NCBI RefSeq assembly: GCF_038502225.1
Contig: NC_091300.1
Coordinates: forward strand, 46,016,788 to 46,080,787
Direction: 5' to 3'
DNA length: 64,000 nt
From: Cherax quadricarinatus
Lineage: Eukaryota; Arthropoda; Malacostraca; Decapoda; Parastacidae
The translations under genes were made by a program, and so were the position numbers. The notes under the pieces are model-generated. The model did not search any database, had not been told where the DNA came from, and was given only the letters and a program-made list of their open reading frames with translations. Position 1 is the first letter of the stretch. Each line of letters begins with the position of its first letter. Of the stretch, positions 41,120 to 51,932 are shown piece by piece.

Positions 41120-41668
41120 CACCGAGTCTCATGATATGTCGTATATTACGTTAATATACACATTTTCATTAATCCATCTATATTTTTTCAAAATTATATA
41201 ATAAACATGATGCATAACATATAAATATGATAAATATACCCCACAGTAGAATAAATAAGCATAAATATGAGATGTGGTAGCAGACGACTTGCACAATGAT
41301 GCCATATTAGAAATAATAATTATAATAATAATCACCGAGTCTCATGATATGTTGTATATTACGTTAATATACACATTTTCATTAATCCATCCATGATATT
41401 TTTTTTCAAAATTATATAATAAACATGATACGTAACATATAAATATGATAAATACACCCCACAATAGAATAAATAAACATAAATATGAGATGTGGTAGCC
41501 AGATAACTTGTACAAGTTACAAGAATAACATTTTCTCTAATCTAACATAAGAGAAAATGTGTTACTGGGGGTAACTGTAGAAAATTATTCCTTTTGTATG
41601 TATGTAAGTAAGTTTATTCAGGTATACACAAATACAGTTACATAGATTATCATACATAACAGCATATT
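39545..41668. repeat. Large inverted repeat centred at 40489/40490
   Basis: The left arm 39545-40486 and right arm 40493-41668 are inverted copies of P-family sequence meeting at CTACTGTACGTACAGTAG. Each arm contains a tandem unit of about 200 bp (with CATTTTCATTAATCCATC), two copies on the left and three on the right, plus ATT/AAT microsatellites (39875-39918 and 41075-41120). Mirror open frames of about 100 and 61 codons arise from the symmetry and are not genes. Confidence 0.9.
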
Positions 41669-41701
41669 CACAACTGCAGACCAAACCAAGTTGGGGGTGG
41701 T

Positions 41702-41868
41702 ATTGCAATCTATTATTTTATTATTTTTTATTATCACACTGGCCGATTCCCACCAAGGCAGGGTGGCCCGAAAAAGAAAAACTTTCACCATCATTCACTC
41801 CATCACTGTCTTGCCAGAAGGGTGCTTTACACTACAGTTTATAAACTGCAACATTAACACCCCTCCTA
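41702..41868 (-). mobile_element. RTE 3' terminal fragment R5
   Basis: It carries the family terminus CACACTGGCCGATTCCCACC through to ACATTAACACCCCTCC, the same as 19070-19200. It directly abuts the truncated 5' edge of LINE A at 41869, in opposite orientation. Confidence 0.8.
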
Positions 41869-43556
41869 TTACTCTAACCAATTATCTTGTATTAGCACCA
41901 CAAGATAACAAGATAAATGACTTCTTCTCAACCATAGGATCTAATCTCACCAATAAAATCCCACATACTAATGTCCATGCCAGGGACTACCTAGATGGGG
42001 ATTTCCCAAATTCCTTCTATCTTGCACCAACTGAGCCCTCGAAAGTCACCGAGATTATAAAGTCACTTAAAAACAATTCAGGGAATCTGTCTAATGTCCC
42101 ACCATTACTGTACAAGCGAGCGGCCCATATCCTTTCGCATGCTATTTCATTACTTTTTAACAAGTCACTAGAAACTAGCACCTTCCCGAAACTACTCAAG
42201 ATGGCAAGGGTTACACCAATACATAAAGGTGGTGACCCTTCAGACTTAAACTATAGGCCAATATCAAACTTACCATTGCTATCCAAAACCTTTGAGAAAC
42301 TCGTGCACAGGAGACTATATTCATTTATAACAGCACAAAACATACTCAACCCCTGCCAATTTGGATTTAGGAAAAATAAAAGCACTAATGCTGCAATCAT
42401 AAAAATGCTAGATCTGCTTTACACAGCATTGGAAAATAAGGAATATCCACTAGGAATTTTTATTGACCTAAGAAAAGCTTTTGACACAGTAGACCACGAC
42501 ATCCTACTCCACAAACTTAACCATTACGGTATAAGAGGCCATGCGCTTGCTTATTTCAAATCTTACCTTACTAATAGGTATCAGTATGTTACCATTAAAG
42601 ACACAGCATCAACAACACGGCCACTTGATACTGGAGTTCCGCAGGGAAGTGTCCTTGGTCCCCTGCTCTTCCTCATATACATCAATGGTCTTCCAAACGT
42701 ATCCCAACACCTGAAACCCATTCTCTTTGCTGACGACACGACTTATGTCATCTCTCACCCTAATGTTGCCACCCTCAACACCATTGTTAACGAGGAGCTG
42801 ATCAAAATATCGACTTGGATGACAGCCAATAAACTTACGCTTAACACTGACAAAACCTACTATATTATGTTTGGTAGCAGAGCAGATGTACAAATTAACA
42901 TTAAGATCGACAACAATCTAATTACCAGACATAATGAGGGCAAATTCCTAGGCCTATACCTTGACAACAACCTGAATTTCAGCACCCATATCCAACACAT
43001 AACCAAAAAAGTATCCAAAACAGTTGGGATCCTCTCCAAGATACGATACTACGTGCCGCAAAATGCCCTTCTCACACTATACCACTCACTTATTTATCCA
43101 TACCTCACCTATGCTATTTGTGCTTGGGGATCAACTGCAGCAACACACCTAAAGCCAATAATAACCCAACAAAAAGCTGCAGTAAGAATAATCACTAAAT
43201 CCCATCCCTGGCAACACACACCCCCCACTCTTCATAGATCTAAACTTACTCCCTGTTCAGTACATCCACACTTACTACTGTGCAATCTACATCTACAGGA
43301 CCTTAAACTCCAATATCAACCTTGACCTAAAACGCTTTCTTGATAGTTGTGACAGAACCCACAGGCATAACACCAGACACAAACATCTCTACGACATTCC
43401 CTATGTCCGACTAAACCTTTATAAAAATTCAATGTATGTCAAAGGCCCTAAAATCTGGAACACCCTACCTGAGAACTCTAGAACTGCAGACACATTCATC
43501 ACCTTCAAAACTACCATTAGAAAACATCTTATCTCCCTGATAAACCCCATCAACTA
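41869..43556 (+). pseudogene. LINE A ORF2 (RT and C-terminus), one frameshift
   Basis: The frame is open from the truncation edge to 43325. Blocks are VTPIHKGGDPSDLNYRPISN, motif A GIFIDLRKAFDTVDHDILLH, motif B GVPQGSVLGPLLFLIYINGL, and motif C LFADDTTYVISHP. The real frame then shifts by one near 43255 and continues as NSNINLDLKRFLD to KGPKIWNTLPENS, stopping at 43556. The same shift is present in the copy at 5426-6366. The endonuclease is missing. Upstream codons of the open frame belong to the antisense RTE piece and are not native. Confidence 0.85.
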
Positions 43557-43945
43557 ACTACACGAATACCACCTGGTGGTTCACACTTACTCACTCACCC
43601 ATTTGACCATAAACAGAAATATTTATCTCAATCTTAAAATAATGAATCCTATGATACTCCAATACTGAAACTATGTACTGTGCCAAAACAAAAGCATTCA
43701 CATTGCTAAACTCACAAACTAGTATTTAGTCACTTGGCCATAATACCAACTTACCTCATAATTTGTAATATTTTAAAATAAAGAATTAAACTAAGTCTGC
43801 CCGAAATGCCTAGTTATGCTAGGCGTTCTAGTGGTACACTCTGTAATCATTATTTAACTACATGTAAACCACACATCAACCAAATTCTGTAAATTCAACA
43901 TTGTAATCTTTATAGAGAATAAACTTTGAATTGAATTGAATTGAG
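41869..43945 (+). mobile_element. LINE A, 5'-truncated copy with TTGAA tail
   Basis: It covers the RT and C-terminal part of ORF2, a 3'UTR (43557-43900) and a GAGAATAAACTTTGAATTGA tail. With the RTE fragment it sits inside a SINE of P2, parts of which flank it at 41590-41668 and 43946-44000. Confidence 0.85.
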
Positions 43946-44000
43946 AACCTAGGATAACCCAAAAAAGTCAGTGACTTATTTCCATTGCCTTCACTCAGAG

Positions 44001-44103
44001 CGTCATTTCTTCTCAAAATGATTTTTCATGACAATGGGAGTGTTCTTCTTTATTATACCGTATCACTGTAGAGACAACCTGTGCACAATGTAACTTGTAC
44101 ACA
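44001..44103. repeat. P2 sequence between LINE A and LINE B
   Basis: P-family interior (ACGCTCTGAGTGAAGGCAAT reversed; ACAATGTAACTTGTACACAA) shared with 38500-38620. LINE B begins where this breaks off at ACAAACCACT. Confidence 0.6.
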
Positions 44104-44477
44104 AACCACTTTATTTATTTATTTATTTAAAAATTTGAGCACACATACAGAGGTACAACAAATACAGGTAAGAGCAGTATGCCAAAGCCACTTATACTAT
44201 GCATAGCATTACGGGCTGGCTTAAAATTAACTTAAGATTAACTAAGCAATGATGAAATCAGTGATAAAACATTAATGTAAACAGGTTACTATAAAGCACA
44301 AGTGAGTATTACAAAGACAGGTCATATGGTTGTATGCATTGTTGTACATTCAGTAGAATGGAGTATTCTGTTAGGTAGTGTATTTAAAAAATACTAAAGT
44401 TAGATTGGGTTTTAGGCTTAACATTTATGTGATATAATTGTGAGAAACATTTAAGATATACAATTTATAAGGTTCAG

Positions 44478-47432
44478 TTATTCAGTATTTATTTGGTTTT
44501 GGGTGAGTAAGTGATCTTTGAGAAGAGACTTGAATTTATAAACAGGTAGTGTTTCTTTTATATTTACAGGTAATGAATTCCAGATTTTAGGGCCTTTTAT
44601 GTGCATTGAGTTTTTACATAGTGTGAGATGGACACGGGGAACATCAAAGAGTGATCTGTGCCTTGTGTTATGGTCATGTGTTCTGTTGAGGTTGGCAAGG
44701 AGATGTTTGAGGGGAGGGTTAATATCAGAGTTAAGTGTTCTATGTATGTAATAGGTGCAGTAGTAAGTATGGATGTTTTGTATGGTGAGGAGGTTTAGTG
44801 TATTGAATATTGGTGGAGTGTGCTGCCTATAGTGAGAATTTGTTATCATTCTAACTGCAGCCTTTTGTTGGGTAATTAGTGGTCTGAGATGGTTACTTGT
44901 TGTTGAGCCCCATGCACAAATTCCATAGGTGAGATAGGGGTAAATAAGAGAGTGATATAGGGCCAGGAGGGCTGACTGTGGAGCATAGTACCGTATCTTC
45001 GATAGTATGCCTACAGTCTTGGAAATTTTCTTAGAAATTTGTTGTATATGTGTATGAAATTTGAGTCTATTATCAAGGTGGATTCCTAAGAATTTTCCCT
45101 CTGTTAGCTTTGTGATAGGTGATCCGTTTATCATTATGTTAAGAGGGACATCTGTAGCTCTGTTACCAAACTGAATGAAGTAGGTTTTGTCAATGTTTAG
45201 TGTAAGTTTGTTAGTTCTCATCCAGGTAGATATTTTCTGTAATTCGGTATTTACAGTATTGGCTAGCGTGACTGGGCTCGGGTGGGAGAAGACGTATGTA
45301 GTGTCATCTGCAAATAGTGTGGGTTTGAGTAATTGCGAAGCATTTGGTAGGTCATTTATGTATAGGAGAAAGAGAAGAGGGCCAAGGACACTTCCCTGTG
45401 GGACACCAACTGTAATTGGTTGTGCAGAGGAGTTTGCCCCATTTGCATACACATATTGGCTTCTGTTGCTGAGGTATGACTTGAGGTAGTTGAGGGAGTG
45501 CCCTCTTATACCATAGTGTGACAATTTTACGTGGAGCAAGTCATGGTCAACTGTATCAAAAGCTTTACGTAAGTCAATGAAGATCCCCAGTGGGACTTCT
45601 TTTTTCTCTATTGCAGTGTATATATGTTCTAGCATGTGTATAATAGCATCATTAGTATTTTTATTAGGCCTGAATCCAAATTGGCAGGGGTTGAGTATGT
45701 TTTGGGAGATAAGGTAGGAGTAGATTCGTTTATGAATTAATTTTTCGAAGATTTTTGAGAGAGGGTGTAAGTTGGATATTGGCCTATAGTTATTCAACTC
45801 TGTTTGGTCTCCTCCTTTGTGGATCGGGGTGACCCTTGCTATTTTGAGTACTGTAGGGAAGGTGGAGGATTCAATGGATTTGTTAAAGAGTGTTGCAATG
45901 ATTGGTGATAGCACTTGTGACACTTTTTTGTATATAAAGGGTTGTAAGGCATTTAAATCTCCTGCCTTGTTTTTTAGTGTGTTGATAATAAGGGAGACTT
46001 CGTATGGGTTAGTCGGAGCTAGGAACAGTGTGTTCGGGTAGTTGCCGGTGAGGTAGTCATTTGGTGGGGTATCTGAGCTTGGGATTTTATTGGCAAGGTT
46101 TTGTCCTATAGTGGAGAAGAAATCATTGAGTCTGTTTGCTGTTTCTGTTGGTGGGAGTTGGGGTTCATCTGATTTTGCTAATTTTATTTCGCTATTTCGT
46201 GATATCTTTTTTGTTCCTAGAATTTCTGATAGGGTTTTCCAGGTCTTTTTTATATCACCTCGTAAGTTGGATAATCTGTTCTCATAATACAATTTTTTTG
46301 CCCTTCTTATCAGGCTGGTTAGGATTGACGAGTAACGTTTTGTTTGGTCTCTGGTTATGTGACCCATTCTGTACTGTTTTTCATATTGGTGTTTTGTATT
46401 TATGGATTTGAGAATGCTGGGTGTTAGCCAGGGACTGTTCAGTCTCTTAGCTGTCATCTGTTTAGTTTTTTTAGGGCAGTGCTTGTTATAGAGGTATTGG
46501 GTCTTTTTTAGAAAATTATTAATACATTCGTCAATATCTGTATAGATTTCTAGCTCAGTGTGCCAGTCAATGTTTGCTACTGCTGTTGTGAAGTTATTAA
46601 TGGCTGCCTCATTGTGAAGTCTGAAGGTGACTTTAGTAGTGTCTTGGGGTAATTTACCAAGAGTTGTTATGAGGAAAGTCGGGTAGTGGTCTGTGGTATT
46701 ATCTGTAATTATGCCTGATTTTAAAGGGGATATGGTGTTGGTCCAGATGTGGTCAAGTAGGGAAACACTAGTCTCTGTAACTCTTGTAGGTTTTGTTACT
46801 GTTGGTAGCAACATACAGTTACTCATTGTGTTTGTGAATTCAGTAACGTGTGGGTCCTGGTCTTGCAGGAGATTTATATTGAAGTCACCTGAGAGTAGTA
46901 AGTGATCTTTGTTCATGCGTGCATCAGTTATCATACTTCCTAGGTTTTGACTAAATTGGCTAATGTTTGACTGTGGAACTCTGTAGATGTTTATCAATGT
47001 GAGAGGTTTTTGTAGGTATTTGGATTTGAATTTGGCTATTATATATTCCCCATGTTCATCCCTTGTGCAAGTATTAGTGATACATTCTAGTTGGTCTGAG
47101 TAGTATATGGCTGTGCCACCCCCTTGTTGGTCTGGCCTACAGTTGTGTATGGCTGTGTAACCAGGAATGGCATAGACATCTGTACTATCAGGCTTTAGCC
47201 AGGTTTCAGTTAGTGTAATGATGGACATATTGGCATGTAAGGAATTTAGTAATGCTATGAGGTCATCGTAATGCTTGCTTAAAGATCTGATATTGTAGTT
47301 AAAGATAGTTATGTTGTTGTTGGCACTGAGAAGTGCCTTTGATTGTTCTGCAGTGTAGTAATTACAGTAACTGTTTGATTCATTTAAGTCATTAAATAAG
47401 AGATTGGTATCAGGATCAATGCTTGTAATCAT
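44478..47432 (-). CDS. LINE B ORF2: endonuclease-reverse transcriptase, 984 aa, intact
   Basis: This single open frame carries both enzymes for target-primed reverse transcription. The N-terminal endonuclease shows NITIFNYNIRSLSKH (residues about 36-50), the catalytic-glutamate block TLTETWLKP, LLSGDFNINLLQ, and the histidine block TDHYPTFLIT. The RT spans roughly residues 500-760: NYRPISNLHPLSKIFEKLIH, motif A GIFIDLRKAFDTVDHDLL, motif B GVPQGSVLGPLLFLLYINDL, and motif C LFADDTTYVFSHP. The C-terminus has YLTYGICAWGS and KGPKIWNSLPVNI. All catalytic residues I can name are present and there is no stop. The ATG at 47432 precedes the endonuclease by about 35 residues. It is related to LINE A, but the 3' tail differs (AAAT versus TTGAA). 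Confidence 0.92.
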   Translation of the reverse strand: MITSIDPDTNLLFNDLNESNSYCNYYTAEQSKALLSANNNITIFNYNIRSLSKHYDDLIALLNSLHANMSIITLTETWLKPDSTDVYAIPGYTAIHNCRPDQQGGGTAIYYSDQLECITNTCTRDEHGEYIIAKFKSKYLQKPLTLINIYRVPQSNISQFSQNLGSMITDARMNKDHLLLSGDFNINLLQDQDPHVTEFTNTMSNCMLLPTVTKPTRVTETSVSLLDHIWTNTISPLKSGIITDNTTDHYPTFLITTLGKLPQDTTKVTFRLHNEAAINNFTTAVANIDWHTELEIYTDIDECINNFLKKTQYLYNKHCPKKTKQMTAKRLNSPWLTPSILKSINTKHQYEKQYRMGHITRDQTKRYSSILTSLIRRAKKLYYENRLSNLRGDIKKTWKTLSEILGTKKISRNSEIKLAKSDEPQLPPTETANRLNDFFSTIGQNLANKIPSSDTPPNDYLTGNYPNTLFLAPTNPYEVSLIINTLKNKAGDLNALQPFIYKKVSQVLSPIIATLFNKSIESSTFPTVLKIARVTPIHKGGDQTELNNYRPISNLHPLSKIFEKLIHKRIYSYLISQNILNPCQFGFRPNKNTNDAIIHMLEHIYTAIEKKEVPLGIFIDLRKAFDTVDHDLLHVKLSHYGIRGHSLNYLKSYLSNRSQYVYANGANSSAQPITVGVPQGSVLGPLLFLLYINDLPNASQLLKPTLFADDTTYVFSHPSPVTLANTVNTELQKISTWMRTNKLTLNIDKTYFIQFGNRATDVPLNIMINGSPITKLTEGKFLGIHLDNRLKFHTHIQQISKKISKTVGILSKIRYYAPQSALLALYHSLIYPYLTYGICAWGSTTSNHLRPLITQQKAAVRMITNSHYRQHTPPIFNTLNLLTIQNIHTYYCTYYIHRTLNSDINPPLKHLLANLNRTHDHNTRHRSLFDVPRVHLTLCKNSMHIKGPKIWNSLPVNIKETLPVYKFKSLLKDHLLTQNQINTE

Positions 47433-48373
47433 AAGATTTGTAGTGAATCTATAGTTAGAATTAAGTATAAAACAAAGTAAATAGTCTTAAGCTAAAAAAT
47501 AGCACCTGAATTATTTAACAAATGTAAAATAATGAGCTAAGGTAGTTTTTTTTTTTTTTTTTTTTTAAGCTAAAATAAAGGAGACAATATAAAAGGGACT
47601 AATACAAATATAGTGATGATCAAATAATGGAGCTTGGGAATATGATAGTAGGTAGTACTATAAAGGTAATTCTTTAAAGTTAGAATTATAGTATAAAATA
47701 ATAATATAAAAGGGACTAATATAAGTTGTGGTGAACAATAAAGTGGTAATCAAATAATGAGCTTTGGAATATAATGGCAAAATTGTGAACTTATTCTACT
47801 TTAGCACCTGAGAATAGCACCTTGATTATTTTAACAATTGTGAATATATAAACTAGGGTAGTTATATAAAGCTAAAATAAAGGAGAAAATATATAAGGGA
47901 CTAAAATTAAGTAATGGTAAGCAAAGTTAAATGGACAGGTGGTCACTATGAAATAATATTGGTTTTGGAGTAAGATCTGATTTGTAATATTAAATAAATT
48001 GAGCAGTTTATTGCACAATAAAAGTAAAAAAAATGAGGTAGTTGGTACTAGCTAGCAAAAGATAGTTTTGGTACTTGCAAAAAAGTAATTGGAATATACA
48101 CTAATTGCATACACAATGAAAAATGACTAAAAAAACAAGTAGTGATAAACAAAATTAAATGGACAGGTAAGAATAATGAATATTATTAATTTGGAGTAAG
48201 ATTTGACTTGTAGTTTAAAATTATGAGCAATTAATAGCAGTAAGAAAGAAGTATAGAGTATTGGAGGTAGTTGGCATTAGCTAGTGATGAAAAATAATAA
48301 AAATAATTATGCACAATATAATAGTAACGTACACTATATGTACCACACGTATATATGTATTAAGGGCACTTAT
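47433..48373 (-). other. AT-rich spacer between LINE B ORF1 and ORF2
   Basis: This 941-bp non-coding spacer is unusually long for a LINE. It contains loosely repeated blocks (AATATAAAAGGGACTAATA; AAATGGACAGGT; TTTGGAGTAAGAT) that recur two to four times, and a T-run at about 47547-47568. It may have arisen by repeat expansion. Confidence 0.6.
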
Positions 48374-49373
48374 CTAATCTGTTACAGAAATGTCAGCTTT
48401 TCTAAGGAAGGTAGAGAAATCGTGTTCATTTGAGATGGTATATTGTTGTCCTGTTGATGTTTTCCTTACTAGTATTTTCCCATCTCGCGTGAAACACTGG
48501 TGTATTTTGTTTTCCTGTTTAAGTTTTCTCAGCCTGAACAGAAGGTTTTGACGTTTTTTTTGTTAGACACTCATTTATGTACACTCCATTTTTCATTGTA
48601 ATTGCTGATTTAATTAGGTCTTTTCTTTTATCGTATGAATGAAGTCTGATCATTATACTGTGTTTACTTCCTGGTTTTCCTAACAAACGTGTTTCTTTGA
48701 TTTCATTGTTTTGCACGATGACTTGTACGTGGTTCTGTATTATCCTGACAGCAGTTTCTTTGCACTGTGCTTGTATGTCACTAGGAATGTGTGGACTGTT
48801 TATTATAACTGCATCAGACAACTTATCTTGTTCAGTTTTGTCGTCTTGGAAATCAAGGTATTCATTTAGTCGAGTGTGCATGTTCTGATTCCAGTCCTTG
48901 ATTGCTTCTTCAACCTTCATATTTATTGTTGTTATTTTCTCAGTGTGACTGGCTATAGCTGCTTTTAGAGTATTTTCTGTGTCAACACTTCCCGATGTAA
49001 TCTTCTCTTCAAGGTTTTGGATCTTATTCTCGAGGTTGATTATCTTGGATTCTCGTCGCTCGAGTGTTGCTTTGATATCTTTGATTTCATTTTCTAGAGA
49101 AACGATGTAGTCCTTGATATTGTCAGGAATAATCATACCTGAGTTATCATGGGTGAATCCTTTGAAGGGAGTGGAGTTGGAGGGGGAGTCAGCCATGTTT
49201 GTTGTTGTTGTTGTTCCTTGGGTGGCGGCGGTGAGGGGGGTTGATGATACACTGGCATCCTGCTGGGTAGACAAGTTGAGTTCTAGGGTCCTTGCTGTTA
49301 TTCTTTTATTACTGGTGTTGTTTCTTCTGCGATATCCTTTCATAGTATCACTGAAGTAGATACTGTGTAGCAA
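48374..49373 (-). pseudogene. LINE B ORF1 with one frameshift in an A8 tract
   Basis: The protein begins MLHSIYFSDTMKGYRRRNN, has an S/T-rich linker, and then a coiled coil of about 60 residues (ENEIKDIKATLERRESKIIN...). An RNA-binding-fold region follows (SIMIRLHSYDKRKDLIKSA) up to GVYINECLT. There an A8 run at 48554-48561 moves the frame to a premature stop at 48519. With seven As the frame would continue as KKRQNLLFRLRKLKQENKI and end at 48374, giving about 333 residues. This layout (coiled coil, RRM-like, C-terminal domain) is that of LINE ORF1 RNA-binding proteins. The frameshift may be real or a homopolymer sequencing error. Confidence 0.75.
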
Positions 49374-49636
49374 TGGAGGAGAAGGCTTGTTTTCTCGGAG
49401 CTTGGGTTAAGTGATTGTCTGGCAGCGGAGGCAGTGTTTGGGTTAGCAGGGCTGTCTTCCTTAGATCTTCTAATTTTGTCAAGATTTGGGTTACATTCTT
49501 AGTGTTCTTGGGTCATGTTGTGGTCTACGTGGGTTCATGTAGTTGAACTTTCACTTAGGCCATCACAAGTTTTGATGAGCGATGTTTTTTTGAGAAAGAA
49601 GAGCTGGTAGGATACCGTTGCTGCCGCTGCCGCTTG

Positions 49637-50012
49637 CCTGGTTTGTTTACATAACTCTGCACCTGTCCTCTCTCATGCACTCATTCTCTCTCTAATTTAT
49701 TCGTTTTATCTCATTTACTTACTCCTGACCCTACATTAAGACTACAAATATTTTAAGGCAAGTAATGAGTAAACTGTATATGCATTTTATCGCTCTGGGA
49801 TGCTTAAATGTAATAGAATATTATGTGTAGGTGGGGTGGCCTGGTATGGTAGCCCGGCTGACTACCGTATATACCACACTTGATTTCTTACAATAAATAC
49901 TACTTGTCTCACCCTAGATTAAGACTATAAATATTTTAAGGTAAGTAATGAGTGCACTATGTGTGAATTGTACTTTTTTATTGTTTTTTTGATGCCTAGT
50001 TCTGTTGCTAAC
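49637..50012. repeat. P2 interior, no gene
   Basis: P-family sequence shared with 36850-37020 and 60060-60240 (TGTAGGTGGGGTGGCCTGGT; ACTACAAATATTTTAAGG). It ends where the piggyBac-like element B1 inserted at TTAA. Confidence 0.6.
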
Positions 50013-51129
50013 TTAACCCTTTGAGGGTCCGTCCCTTAGATCAACGGCTTTACGTTCAGGGTCCAAACTGTAGATCTACGTCATGAGCTCAGCTCACTCT
50101 GATAAACTGTGAGTGGTACATTTGGGCCTATATATGAGAGAATACATCTATGTGGTATGTGTGCACCACATAAAACAGATCCTGCAGCACGCTGTGTATA
50201 ATGAGAAAAAAACTGAAATCATGATTTTTCGATTAAAACGGCAACTTTGCAGTGTTTTTTCGTATGTTTTTTGTAGTTCTATTTGCGATTTATTGGTCTC
50301 ATTTGATAGAATGGAAGACATATTACAGAAATAAAGATGATTTTGATTGGTTTTAGCACTGGAAATGGCTTGAAACTGAGCTCAAAGTAGCAGAAATGTT
50401 AAATTTTTGCCGATATTCAAGAGTAAACAAACGACCTCACACGTCTAATACACGCCAGCTGGTGGGTCTAATATGCATTCACAAATATGGTGATGATATT
50501 TATACAATTATTACAGTATTGCATAACAGTAAATCTTCTATTTTTTGGTGTGAATAAAAATTCATTATGTGAATAAAAAATCAAAATGGAATTTATTTGT
50601 AAAGCCTCAAAACGTAACTAATGAACAGAGGAAATGTTGGTTTAGTTCCAGGAATACCTACATTGTTTATTCTGGACCCTATTTTGAAATTGGAATATTT
50701 TGAACTTTGTGTTAACCCTTTGACTGTTTCAGGCCCCTCTCTGAAACTGTCATTCTATGTCGCCAAATATTCAAAAAAAAAAAAAATTATTTTTTCTTAT
50801 GAAAATGTTAAGATTATTTTTCTGAGTGTTTTAGTCCCAAAAAAAAATTTTTGCCATCGGTACTTACCGAGATATAGAGCCGTGAAGTTTGCAGAAAATG
50901 AGCCGCGTATGGCAACAGCGGCGACTGCCACTCACCCGGTAAACTTTAGTTTACTTGTAATTGAAGGTTTTTTGTTTTTTTCACTATTTTATTTTTTCAC
51001 ATAACTTATGTGGCCTATGAGACCAAAGTAAGGTGCAATGTATATATATACACTCGTTGTATACAACACAATAAGCACACAAACATAATTATCAATATAT
51101 TGTTTACAAAACTTGTTTACAAAAATAAA

Positions 51130-51164
51130 CAAACAAACAAACAAACAAACTACTACTACTACTG

Positions 51165-51197
<33 letters not shown>

Positions 51198-51242
51198 CAC
51201 CTCCTCCTCCTCCTCCTCCTCCTCCTCCTCCTCCTCCTCCTC
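51130..51242. repeat. Microsatellite block in B2 (CAAA, TAC, CTC)
   Basis: ACAAACAAACAAACAAAC is followed by a TAC run (51151-51195) and a CTC run (51197-51242). Open frames across it are artefacts. Confidence 0.9.
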
Positions 51243-51811
51243 GTCTTGTGTGGGAGTGTGTGGCTTATAATTGTTTTGAGTCAGAAGTCGGCAGCTGTCA
51301 AAGTGACATATTGTCTCATTAGTCACTACCCCTACCGCCTGTCAAAACAATGGGGTCGGATGCTGCTTCCCCTCCTCCATTCTATCTAATTATCTTTCTC
51401 CCTCATTCTATATCTTTCAATCTGTCTCTCTTTCTATCTGTCTGCCTGTCTCTGTCTCACAGGTACATATAAATACAAGTATACATAGTGTAAATTACCT
51501 AGGATAACCCAAGAAATCCAGACAAAGTGCTATACTTTGCTTGAAGATGTGAGTAAACGTGATGACACAGTCTTGTGGCTCTCTCTGAGACAGAGAGCTA
51601 GATGGACAGACAGGGAGCTTGACGGACAAATAGACAGACAGACAAATGTTTGTGTACCAGCAAAAACAAAGGGAGGGCGATGGTCATGTAATATTACCCT
51701 CCTTTAGGCTCATCAAAGTCAGCTCTCATCAGATGTTATCTCCCCTTATCTTGTCACTGTCATGGGGTGGACTTTTTTTTTTCTTGCTTCAAGGGAACAA
51801 TATTATTATAT

Positions 51812-51932
51812 CTTCTTCTTCCTCCTCCTCCTCCTCCTCTTCTCCTCCTCCTCCTCCTCCTCCTCCTCCTCCTCCTCTTCCTTCCCTCCTCCTCCTCCTC
51901 TTTCTCCCCTCCTCCCCCTCCTCCTCCTCCAT
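51812..51932. repeat. CTC/CTT microsatellite in B2
   Basis: An imperfect trinucleotide run (TCTTCTTCC, then many CTC) gives poly-Ser, Pro or Leu frames on either strand. None is a gene. Confidence 0.9.

Larger units (their letters stand above)
44104..49636 (-). mobile_element. Nearly full-length CR1/Jockey-group LINE (family B)
   Basis: Reading on the minus strand: a 5'UTR (49374 to about 49636), ORF1 (49373-48374), a 0.94-kb spacer, ORF2 (47432-44478), a 3'UTR, and an AAAT-repeat tail at 44104-44130. The 5' edge is inferred from where P2 sequence resumes (TGCCTGGTTTGTTTAC). It is the most complete retrotransposon in the window. A 3' fragment of the same family lies at 54632-54826. Confidence 0.85.
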
